A DNA stretch of 64,000 bases, taken from assembly GCF_004664715.2 (NCBI RefSeq), contig NC_051066.1, positions 80,793,235 to 80,857,234 on the forward strand, in the 5' to 3' direction. Shown here one piece after another: positions 13,101 through 23,275 of the stretch. Each line of letters opens with the position of its first letter. The stretch's first letter is position 1. This DNA comes from Peromyscus leucopus. Taxonomy: Eukaryota > Chordata > Mammalia > Rodentia > Cricetidae. The notes beneath the pieces are model-generated. The model had not been told where the DNA came from. It did not search any database and saw only the letters and a list, made by a program, of their open reading frames with translations. The translations under genes were made by a program, and so were the position numbers.

Positions 13101-13371
13101 CTAAGCCGGATAGCTTTCCAGTGTAATTCTGCACACGGAGGCAGAAGAGTTACTATGAATAACCGCAAGAGTGTGGCTTGGGGAAGGTTATGAAGCTCTC
13201 CATATCCTTTATCTTTTTACCCAAGACGTGTACACTAGTGCATGTGCAAGAGCCCTGTGAGGCTAAACAGCAATTAAATAAGGCGCTGTATGTAAACTCA
13301 TAAACAATGCCTGGAATCAATGTATCAAATACATGCTTCTAAAATCTTGTTTCCAAGTTGCTTTAAAAATA
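13101..13371 (-). repeat. Inverted duplication, right arm (271 bp)
   Basis: Inverted partner of 11920-12190. The four differences read, in the left-arm strand, G to C near the outer end, T to C in CTTCTCC, C to G in CTCCCTGTG and T to C in TCTGGC. Just outside the arm (13372-13500) is L2-like text, AACAAGTATTTATGGAACTA. Confidence 0.95.
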
Positions 13372-13374
13372 GCA

Positions 13375-13530
13375 ATTTAACATTTAACAAGTATTTATGG
13401 AACTAATAAATATGTAAGTTGAGAACTTAGTTGTGAACAAGACACACTCTGTCCTTACTTCTGGGGACCTAAGATTTTAGTGGTAAATTGAGGAACTAAA
13501 TAAAGGAGCTGGCAAGCAGTTATAAAATAA
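13375..13530 (+). repeat. Possible old L2-like fragment
   Basis: TTTAACAAGTATTTATGGA and ACACTCTGTCCTTACTTCTGG resemble the L2 3' region ('caagtatttattgag... agatatggtccctgccctcatgg'). Weak. Confidence 0.35.
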
Positions 13531-14307
13531 AATTAAAATAGGATATGTGTTTGCAAATAACTTCACATTTCCAACAGGCCAGTGAAGGTTCTCACAGAAG
13601 GAAAAAAAATGGCTATCCCCATAGTCAAATGATGTGAAAGGACCTCGAAAGGACTGGAAGGTTGAACATTTTGACATCTGCTGTGCAAGAATACCGAGGC
13701 AATGACTAATTAGTACAGTTTGGGGACAAATTCCCCTGTGCCACAAGCTCATAGAGACCATGGTTATTAAGCATGAGTGTCAGAGGCACACTGGAGGACA
13801 CACTAGTAGAATATATGTTCTTGTGCTCTAGAAATTTAATCACACACCTTGCAGGGAACTAGGCCAGGTGTGGTTTGCCATCACTTGTTTTCGTTGTCTG
13901 TCTTCCTCTGACACGTAAATGACAGACACACTGTGGGAGGAAGGGTTTCAGAGCTATTGTGTAAACGGGGAAATTCTGCTCCCGCAGTTCTGTGACGGCT
14001 TTAAAAAACTCCTTAAAGTACTGAATATAATTTTTGTGGAGCCAAAGTACAGAATCCATGCCTGTAGAAACTTGAGGAAGGAGAAGAGGTTTTGTCTTTT
14101 TGCAGCTTTAGACAGCGCTCTTTGTTCCAGCATGATCTCAAAGAGGAGATAGCTGGACCATATGCACTGGGGGGTCTTTATGACTCACCACTGAGTAGTG
14201 CTAACAGGCTTTAAAATATGTGAATTTGGCTTTGTGAAATCATCAAAAAAATCATGCTCAAATTTCTTTCATAAAACATAGTTATGAATAAATATAAGAA
14301 ATAGCAC

Positions 14308-14380
14308 GAGGGTCTGGGAATTATGCTTGCCTAGCATGTGCAAGGCCCTGGGTTTGATCCCAAGTACGGCCCAAAACAAG
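14308..14380 (+). mobile_element. ID-type SINE
   Basis: TTATGCTTGCCTAGCATGTG, CAAGGCCCTGGGTTTGATCC and CAAGTACGGCCC match the ID core with its A and B boxes. Confidence 0.8.
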
Positions 14381-14989
14381 GTACCATATAAAACAGTAGA
14401 TTCTGGGCTGAATTTGCAAATAAAGAGCTTTATATAAACTTGTTTACAATAAAGATATATTTTGAGACATTAAAAATAGGATTCATTTCTTATGAGTAAT
14501 TATAAATTTAATAGCCACGGTATTGATAAGCACACAGAGACTTGAAGACATCGAATAGTCAAGCAGGAACTGACTTTACCTTGCCAAATGAAGCAATAAT
14601 GTTCTGCCAGCCAAACTCCCAGGAAGCATGTGAGATGAACACAAAAGCAAACAGGCTTCATGCTGCCCGAGGGAAAGTCAGCAAGATGGCAGTTTCAATC
14701 ATTTGGAATAATACTAAAGCAGCCTTAGGCTTTTCTCAGAATGGAAACATGTCACTATTACTGCAATATTCCAACAAATCTGAACATAGAGGAAAGAACA
14801 CTTACACAATCCCATCCTAGAAAGGGCACTTTACTTAATGTGTAAGTGGAAAACAATTATAAGGAAATTTTAGAAAAATTGTCAGCGAACATAAATGACT
14901 AAGGGAAAAATGTTTTTCCCTTTCAACATGCTTAATAGACTTTTAAAAAGCTTACCACTTAGGAACAATTTCCTTTTACATTTTCCTTA

Positions 14990-15560
14990 AGGAATTATTA
15001 ATGTAAAGAAACTTAGCTGAAGCACTAAGTGAAAAGTTTGGTATTCAAGCTGCCAGGAAGAAATACCAATTACTCCTCAACATAGCACCATTTCACTTAA
15101 GATTTGATCAAAAGGGATAAGGTTTCACAACATTTATATAGGAAGTCAGAAAATACTTCAAATATTTTGGGAAATTATCTAATCAGTGTACTTTTAGCAT
15201 ATGTCTAATCATGTAGCCATCTTTGGTCAATCATCAAAAAATCAAAGGCAAATTGGCATGACTCAACTCTAACTTTAATACCGCATGATTGTGTCGTGTA
15301 AGCTTGTTTTGTGTGAGAGCCGCTGTGGTTTTAGCAGAGAGATTAACTACCGGACCTAAGCTGGCCTCCAAACCTTGCCCTGCTGATGCCTCTGGCTCTT
15401 TGAAGTCTGACCATCATACCTGGCACAACCACAGTGGGAACTAGGCCGGTGTCAGGTCTAATCAGACTGTTCGCTGCAGCCTAGCTAACTACGGGCTTCA
15501 CTAATTGGCCCAATTGAGGATTAGACCTTTTGCTACAGATTCACGACAATAATTTAGTTA
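14990..15560. promoter_or_regulatory. Candidate conserved non-coding block
   Basis: No repeat recognised. CpGs are retained (ACCGCATGATTGTGTCGTG, CTACCGGACCTAAG) and the 3' part has closely spaced homeodomain-type words at about 15500-15530 (ACTAATTGGC, CCAATTGAGGATTAG; the latter contains an OTX/PITX-type TAATCC in reverse). Regulatory function is inference only. Confidence 0.3.
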
Positions 15561-15852
15561 AATGATGTCCCCCCCATCTCTTCTAATTAAGATTCCAAAG
15601 TTGGAAGAAATAGGATTAGACAGAGTCTCACAACTTTGTTCCCCTTAAGGTGGTATGCACTTTTGATAGGTTCATTATGGCAATGTAAAATATATATAGT
15701 AAGAATTAAACCATTTCTAGAGATTCTGTGACACTCTTCTATGCCTATATGACTAAAGAATTAAAGTGAAAATATCTGTGTTGTACATTTAAAATGTGAA
15801 CATAAAAAATGACATTCTATTGTCAATTTTTGTTGTTTGTGTGTATGCATGT

Positions 15853-16276
<424 letters not shown>

Positions 16277-18217
16277 CCGTTGGGTTAACTTTTGACAGTG
16301 ACTACATTCAGATGAATAGACACCTATAGTTAATAGTTTAGTTTTGGTATACCTATGAATACAAGCTAACTTAAACAGTAATGAATATTTATCAAGGACA
16401 GTATTATCAGAAAACTTACATTAATTAGACTATATGGCCCATGACACTACAATTTAATAAGGTTTCCAAGTTGGATATTTATGAATTGATTATTTCTGTA
16501 AGATCACTGCGAACTGATAGGCAAGTTTCCCTTTTCTCTCTTCATCTTTTGGTATATTAAACATATTTCACCGTTCTATTTCTCATTAAAAAACTGAAAA
16601 GACCATAGAAAATAAATGTGGAGAAGTAAATCTAGAGCTGATGATACCATGCAAAATTCTGAACTGTTAATGCTATCACAGTGATTAGTAGTGTGTGGGA
16701 CTTCATAGTTTGCAAAATGTAAACATTTCAGATAATTCTATAAAGTTACATCAAGCTCTATTATAATACTATTATTAGGCTAATTTCTACCAATAGCACA
16801 TGCAATTTTTGGTATTAATAGGTAAGAATGAATCTATTTACTAAGTACACTAAGAATAGCTAGTTTATAATAACTGGTTGGCCAATTGTTTTGTGAGAGT
16901 ATTTGAGGGCTCATATTCTGAACTGGATTCCAAGTAACACAAGTTAATCTTGAATAATTTTGGTTTGTTTTGACAGAGTCTGCTCTCAATACTTAGTCTA
17001 TAAGACTCAGATACACTAATTATGTTGATTGTGACCTTTGGACCAGTTCAACCCTCCATAATTGTCCTTCTCCTTTTTACTGAACATTTGTAGTTACAGG
17101 ATGTACCTTCTGTGAATTTCAGCACAAATCAATTGTCACACTTCCCAACTTGAATCTAGAAACTTGAATGCTTAGAGCTGAAAAACTGTCCCATAAGGAG
17201 GAAACTTTTTGTAATAATTTTATAGATGCTGCAACTAATGTAATGATATATTATCACTTGTTAGGAAATTCAATTAGTAGAATGTGAAAGCTGAAAATAC
17301 AAAATCAAAATGGTATTACATTTAAGTAAAATGCTGTTACTATGATATCACCAAATTCCATGCAGCCACACCTCAAATCCCACCAGATTTACTTGAGTAT
17401 GCATTATAAGAGCATCATAATTATAAGGAAAAGTTAGTTAATGATAATACCAACATTATCAAAGAAGACAAACTGCCACACTTAAAAGATCATAAGTTTA
17501 GGCAGTCAGTTCAGCTCAGTGGTGAGGCTACTACAGAGTTAGAAATCCTAAAGTGGACCTTACGTGGTACGTACAGCTGCTGTATCACTTAGGCCATTTA
17601 AAGACTCCATCCGTAACCCCTTTCTACAGGATACATTCCAGCACATCCACCCATCTGCTGAGGACATGGCAGATAGCTACTTTAGTTAACAGTGTCGTCA
17701 CTCAGGGCTTCAGTGGCAGCACTGGAGATAGAACTCTGCTGTGCTTTTCTTAAGGTCTAACTTTAGCAGCTTTATATTTACAGAGAATTATATGAATCTA
17801 TTGTGATAAATGCTTTCTTCCGAATCAAACCAATCAATATGTACTCCAAGGAGGAGAAAACACCATTCTGTCTCTGAGTCACTTACAGTTGGAAAGTACT
17901 GTGTTGCCCCTCCTGTCATGCACAAAGACCAGTGGCTAACTAGGCTTTAATAGCACCTGCTCTATCCCACACTGCCTTTGCTTCTTGTCTCCATCCACCC
18001 CTCATCAGTGACTCATGGGACTTCAGGTCCATCCCAAATTGTAGTAAGTCTGCCTGCACAGAATCACAAGTTCCTTGTGCTTTACCCACCAAGCTAGGTT
18101 TTTCTTCTGATAATAACACCCCAGTTCAAGCCCCAGAGCATTCCCACCTCAGACTTTTCAAGGAGTAGAGCTTGCATTTTATTTTTAAAAAAATGTCAGA
18201 ACATTAAAAAGATTTAT

Positions 18218-18380
18218 GGCCCAGTGTGGCAGCGCACTCCTTTAATCCTAGCACATGGGAGGCAGAGGCAGGCGGAACTCTGTGAGTTTGAGGCCACCTG
18301 GTCTACAGAGTGAGTTCTAGGACAGCCAGGGCTGATAGATAGAGAAACCCTGTCTTGAAAAACCAAAAGAACAAATAAAC
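18218..18380 (+). mobile_element. B1 SINE
   Basis: CCTTTAATCCTAGCACATGG, GAGGCAGAGGCAGGCGGA, TTTGAGGCCACCTGGTCTAC and AGAGAAACCCTGTCTTGAAAA give the full B1 order with an A-rich tail. Confidence 0.94.
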
Positions 18381-19099
18381 AAGATTTATGTATTTCTATT
18401 AGGTTGGTTATTTAAAATTGCTTTTACCTGAATTTTTATTTTATAAACTCCCAAATCTTTACTGACTAGATCAAACCAAAGTGACAAGGATTTAATTGAC
18501 TATACTGAATATTAACTTCTTTAAAGGGTGACTGTTTATTTTCATTTTGTTTTCAAATACTGCTTCCAAACCACAAGATGACAATTTTGTTTCTTTTAGT
18601 TTTGTGCAGAAGCAAGAAGCCTGTGTGGCTAATCAATGCTCTCATTTAGAACCTACAGCTATTCAAGGGGAGTAGTCTCACTTAACATTAAGCAGGTCAT
18701 GTATTTCCCCCTTTTATGATCCCCATAAGACACTGTGAGCAATATCATAAACAGGATTCACATGATTATCTTACTTTGGGTACAATAACTTTCCCATTGA
18801 GGAATTCTCCTTGCTTAATTTGTACATAATAGAAATGATACCTTAGACATGCTTTAAAAATTATTGGGAAGAATATCACATGGAGAAAAAAAATTATATC
18901 TTTCATTTGAAACATAAATTCAACTTAAAAAAGCAAGTATACTTTTGTCAGACAATAAGCTATAACCCAGTTCTCTAAATGTTTAAGATAGTAAGTCACT
19001 TAGTATTCCATCAGAAAAGCTGAGACAATGTTGGCCCAGTTACAGTCTTGGGTTCCATTTCAATGGTTTTCTTTGAGAAGTAAGGCAAATTAGCTCAAG

Positions 19100-20300
19100 A
19101 CTCACTGTTCCTCCACACCCTTTTCGGGCTTGAAGTGGCTTTTGAACAGAGTTCTCCCCAGATGAGGAACTCCTAACACTCCTGCAGAGATGACCTGCCA
19201 GAAGAACTGGCTGCCTGATTAACTATTAACTGCTTTCAATAGGATTAGATAATTAAGGACATTGATGACCATTAATTAGGAGGAGGGCACATTAATTTGT
19301 CACAGGATAGGACCCTTATGATGATTTATAGGTTAGTGCTACTTGTAAATGTGAAGGGACAGAAAAAGAGAGAGAGAGCCATTAAGTTACCTTATCAAGT
19401 GGCCAGCTTAAAGAGGGCAGAGGGTCAAAGAAGGGCCAAAGTGGTCACTTTAAGGGTGAAGTCCCAAACACCAAAGCAGTGCCAAGCCACATTGACCATC
19501 ATTTGGTGTTGAAGTTAAAAATATGCTAATTTATTGGTGGTAATTCTCTCTTTTTATGGTTTCAAGCAGTTAAGACAAGTGGCCTGCTTAAGAGCTTTTC
19601 ATTTGAAAAGAGATTAAACAAAATGGTTTGTCAAGGCAGTTTGGCTGTTTTATGTCTTTGTTAAAAAAATTGCACCAACTATACTGATAACTATCAACCA
19701 CCCAAATGCCATCTCTCTGAACATTTACTTCGTTAATAAATATATCAAGCCTAATTGCTTAATAGTTCCACATTCATTTGCTCTTTAGCAAGATTAAGCT
19801 GAAATAACTCTTTTGTATCGCTTCCTGTCCTCCTGCTTGCAGAAAGGTCACAAAATCTACATGTAGAAAATTTACTTACAGCCAGCAGTGTAACTCACAC
19901 TTTAATTCAACAGTTTAAGATTGAATTGTAATCTCCTTAATACTAAAAACAAAACAAACAACGGAAAAACCTTTAGGAGGTAGGGATGAAACTTCTCTTC
20001 TTATCCAAACACAGTTGTGGGTAGCATTCATAGTCCACACACAGTAAGCACAGCTCATTAACATTTAATTAAATGCTTTTGAAAGCCTTGGAGATACACA
20101 TTGTATTTATCATTTGAGTTTGGAGCTTATTTTTAATAGCTATTAAAACATTTTTTTGCTGTACTTGAATAACATGATTAAAATGGAGGAAAACATAACA
20201 AAAATCAGTCTGTTATAACAAAAGTACTTAATTTGTAGCCTGAAATGTGTCTTAGACGTTTTATTAGAGTGAAAAGCAGGGGCGAGGGTAAGACAGTAAA
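19100..20300. promoter_or_regulatory. Candidate enhancer block downstream of Elp4 exon 9
   Basis: About 1.2 kb without recognisable repeats, directly past exon 9. At 19217-19298 it contains a cluster of homeodomain core words (TGATTAACTATTAAC, GGATTAGATAATTAAGG, CCATTAATTAGG, CATTAATTTG). Further TAAT words lie at 19520-19560 and 19720-19770. The locus makes PAX6-domain regulation plausible, but conservation was not tested. Confidence 0.35.
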
Positions 20301-20323
20301 CTAAAACGTAAAAATTCTCTTAC

Positions 20324-20430
20324 CTCAATGGTGAACAGCTTCCTTTTTAACTTAAAAGCTAAGTCTTTGACAACCGATTCATCACAAGTCAAGTTATTAA
20401 GCCGCGGAATCTTCCGTATATGGATCAAAC
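20324..20430 (-). CDS. Elp4: Elp4 internal coding exon (exon 9 by human numbering, penultimate)
   Basis: This 107-bp exon has two bases completing the split Gly and then 35 codons, [17 protein letters not shown] to [10 protein letters not shown], matching human ELP4 from about residue 343 to 378. The acceptor is tttccatgag|GTT and the donor GAG|gtaaga. The exon ends in phase 0, leaving the last roughly 45 residues (human RLHLPPDL...) to a terminal exon that I did not find between 1 and 20323. This fits the very long last intron of ELP4 in other mammals. A valine (codon 20372-20374) stands where the remembered human sequence has Asp (DESVVKD here). Confidence 0.96.
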
Positions 20431-20599
20431 CTCATGGAAAGGAAGTTAAAAGAAAAGGCCTTAAGTGCTGTCATCAGAGGCCTAAATTAAAGAGTCTTAC
20501 AGCAGCATCTGTAAATTTACACACAAGCATCCTCCCTTTAAAACTGGAGCTGACTACCAGGAGCAGTGAAGCAAATGGTGTGATTATACTCAAGTAATC

Positions 20600-21200
20600 A
20601 AGCAGAATAAGATAAACAGAAATCCTTGAGCGAGGAAAACTAATTGCACTTTGGTTCAGGAGTACAGATGTAAAGAGGGATCTTAATACTTGTCAAAACT
20701 ACAGCCGGTCTGCGTGTGATTTTCTTTCGTATTTACAGTAAGCAAATATGGCTATCACCTTGCATGCTGCCCACAGCACCACTGAGCGATCTTTATTTTA
20801 TTAAATGCACCAGTAAGCAGCCAGCAAAACAAGGCTCTTGGGTTACTGATAACCTGCAAAACACCAATAATAAGTATTTCATTTTGTACATTGAAGAAAA
20901 CTATATTTCAGCACAGTCTAAAATCAAACATTAGCCTGTATGCCATCCGGAAACACTGATTTTTATGGCACGTTAGGCCCTTATGTGGCCATTAGAAGCT
21001 CTGCAGCAACACTAGGTAAACCGTGAGCTCGAGGCCTCGTCAGCAGAAACACTTGCTAATCTTTCCTGACAAGGCACTGGAAGGCTTTTGTGTAGTTTCT
21101 GACTAAACTAGGGGTCAGTTCCCACAGATGAAGACATGGAAGGTTCTTCAGTGCATCTTTTTGCCTGACTCAGCTCATATTTAAAAATACCATCTCAGGG
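20600..21200. promoter_or_regulatory. Candidate conserved block upstream of exon 9 (intron 8)
   Basis: Repeat-free and GC-balanced with retained CpGs (CAGCCGGTCTGCGTG, GAGCTCGAGGCCTCGTC), between exon 9 and plain AT-rich sequence. The short ORF at 20716-20934 has no domain. It may be conserved non-coding DNA; unproven. Confidence 0.25.
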
Positions 21201-22449
21201 ATACTGATCCCTGAACATGGAATATGAGATAGCAAATTTCAGATTAGAGCAGACAAACCTTACTTACAGAACTGCTTGCTTATGTGTGTGTACATGGATG
21301 GTCACTAATGTATGTATAAGTTTAGATTTACAATGTAAGCCTTCAAGTAACTTCACTGTTACAAACAACTTCTTCAAAATAATTCATTAAAATAAGAATG
21401 CCTATATTTTAAATATACTATTATAATAAATTATTTGAGAATTTCATTGAATGTATTTTGATCATATTTACCTCCTACTTCTCATTAAGACTGTTAACAA
21501 CTCATTAAGCTCTTAACAACTAAAATATCTCATACATACTTACTTAGTAAAATACACTTAACAGAGATAAGGACAGCACATTTCTCATTTACCCTTATAG
21601 TATATGTGCTTGTTAGGTAATTATTAAGTTAGAAAGCCTTATATAATTCATTAATTATTTTAAGGTTCTTCTCATTAATAGAAAACTTACAAATAATCAG
21701 AATTACTCTTATACATGGAGAATAATTTACTAATTCAGAGATTTTAGCACAAAGAATGACAGTTCAACCTTTGAAATGTTTTAACCAAAATATACGTAGA
21801 ATATCAGTAAGTTTATAAATGAATGGCTATAAATGGTAATATAACTTACTAAGGTTAGCATCTGAATGGATTTTTTAAAAAGAAAATATAATAGTGATAC
21901 ACAACAATAGCCAAATTAGTTTAGACCTCTTCTCATCATAGTGAAAAATGATGTATCAAATAAATCTGACATAGGGTTAACCTGGACATATCTGCTCTGC
22001 GCATTTAGAGAGGTAAGCAATCACGAGGCCCACTGTTTTACTGTAGCTGTGGCTCACAACTTACAGTTGTGCAGCATTAAACAGAAGACTTGTTAGCTTA
22101 GGTCGTTTCATCGTTGTTCTAAAGGCCGACTTCTAGAGCACTATCAATTATACAAAGCACCTCCATGCCTTCTTACAGAGTCTTACCTGTTAGCAAACTA
22201 ACTGCCTTGTTGTCACAAAGGTAGCAAACTTAAAGCAAGTTGGTAAATCTTTAGTCTATTAGTTACATTTATTTAGAATACATAATTGGTAAAGGTGTTA
22301 TTTATAACACTTTGTATTGAGTTTAGACCTAAGATGCACATAAATACTAACCTTCTACTAGTCAAATCCTTATGAGAAAAAAAAAAAGATTTCTTAAAAA
22401 ATTTTCAATCAGCCAAATGACCAAAGTATTTTTAAAGTTTTAAAAAAGA

Positions 22450-22540
22450 GGATTGAGAATAGTCTTGAATGGTAGAATCTATACTTAGAATGCACAAGAT
22501 CAGAGGTTTAATCTCTAGTATCAAAAGCAAATAAAACAAA
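22450..22540 (+). mobile_element. ID-type SINE, strongly diverged
   Basis: TTGAATGGTAGAATCTATAC, AGAATGCACAAGATCAGAGG and TTTAATCTCTAGTATCAAAAG follow the ID core at low identity. Confidence 0.5.
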
Positions 22541-22631
22541 ACTGTAATGTAGTAAAATGCTAAGTCACTTCTTCTGGGTTTATGTCAGTGTGACAAAGTA
22601 GTATGTAACTCCCCCCACCCACCCCACTTAA

Positions 22632-22709
22632 GGTGCTAGTGCCGGGATTGAACCCATGGCCTTGTGCATATCAGGCAAATGTTCTACCACTGAGCTACAT
22701 CTTAGTCCA
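22632..22709 (-). mobile_element. ID-type SINE
   Basis: GGTGCTAGTGCCGGGATTGA, ACCCATGGCCTTGTGCAT and TTCTACCACTGAGCTACATC are the reverse complement of the ID core. Confidence 0.82.
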
Positions 22710-23166
22710 GGATGCACCTTATGACACAGCTAGCTTTTAAAGTATAAACTTTTATACATATAATAGAAATGTTGCTAAGCTGTTACAGGTTGACCATTCA
22801 TTATTCAAAATGCTTAGGACCAGAAGCATTTCATATTTTAGTTTTTAAAATTAGGGATATATGTAATATACTTATTTCAACTATGGTTGATATATATGAC
22901 TGATTTCATAGAAATGCTATGCCATTGGCACAACAATACTTCAGACCCTGGGTTTGCTACATTCAATTATAATCTGAAATCTTAGTTTGACAAATAAATG
23001 GCTGAAATGGAATTAGTAAGCAGGAAGGGAAAATATTTAACAGATGTGGGGTGCAATAAAATCCCCACTATGTTACAGCAGATGTTCTGACTAGACCAGG
23101 AGTATGCCCTCAGGTACAGAAGAAGCACTCAGAACATGTTCTGTTCATGAGAAAGATGATACTTAC

Positions 23167-23275
23167 CATGATAATCTTTATATAATGGGTTGGTTTCACT
23201 CTCTGAACCAATAAAAGATTCCAGACCAACTACTGTATCTGACAAATTTCTCACACGAGTAGTAATTGCTCTATT
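23167..23275 (-). CDS. Elp4: Elp4 internal coding exon (exon 8 by human numbering)
   Basis: This 109-bp exon has 36 codons plus the first G of a split Gly codon. It starts [20 protein letters not shown] and ends NPLYKDYH-G, a highly conserved ELP4 segment ([18 protein letters not shown]). The acceptor is tgtttttcag|AAT and the donor ATG|gtaagt. One residue differs from the remembered human protein in an otherwise invariant run: GSESET here against GSERET, with the serine codon at 23198-23200. It joins in frame to the exon at 20430. Confidence 0.96.

Larger units (their letters stand above)
20431..23166 (-). other. Elp4: Elp4 intron 8
   Basis: This 2736-bp intron lies between two certain exons. 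It has only two ID-type SINEs (about 22450-22540 and 22632-22709); the rest is unique sequence. The first roughly 800 bases upstream of exon 9, 20600-21200, are repeat-free and more GC-balanced than the surroundings. Confidence 0.9.

Noticed and set aside
14308..14380. tRNA gene suggested by tRNA-like A/B box words (also at 22632, 41146, 53333)
   Set aside because: These are ID/B2/B4 SINEs derived from tRNA; no intact cloverleaf was seen.
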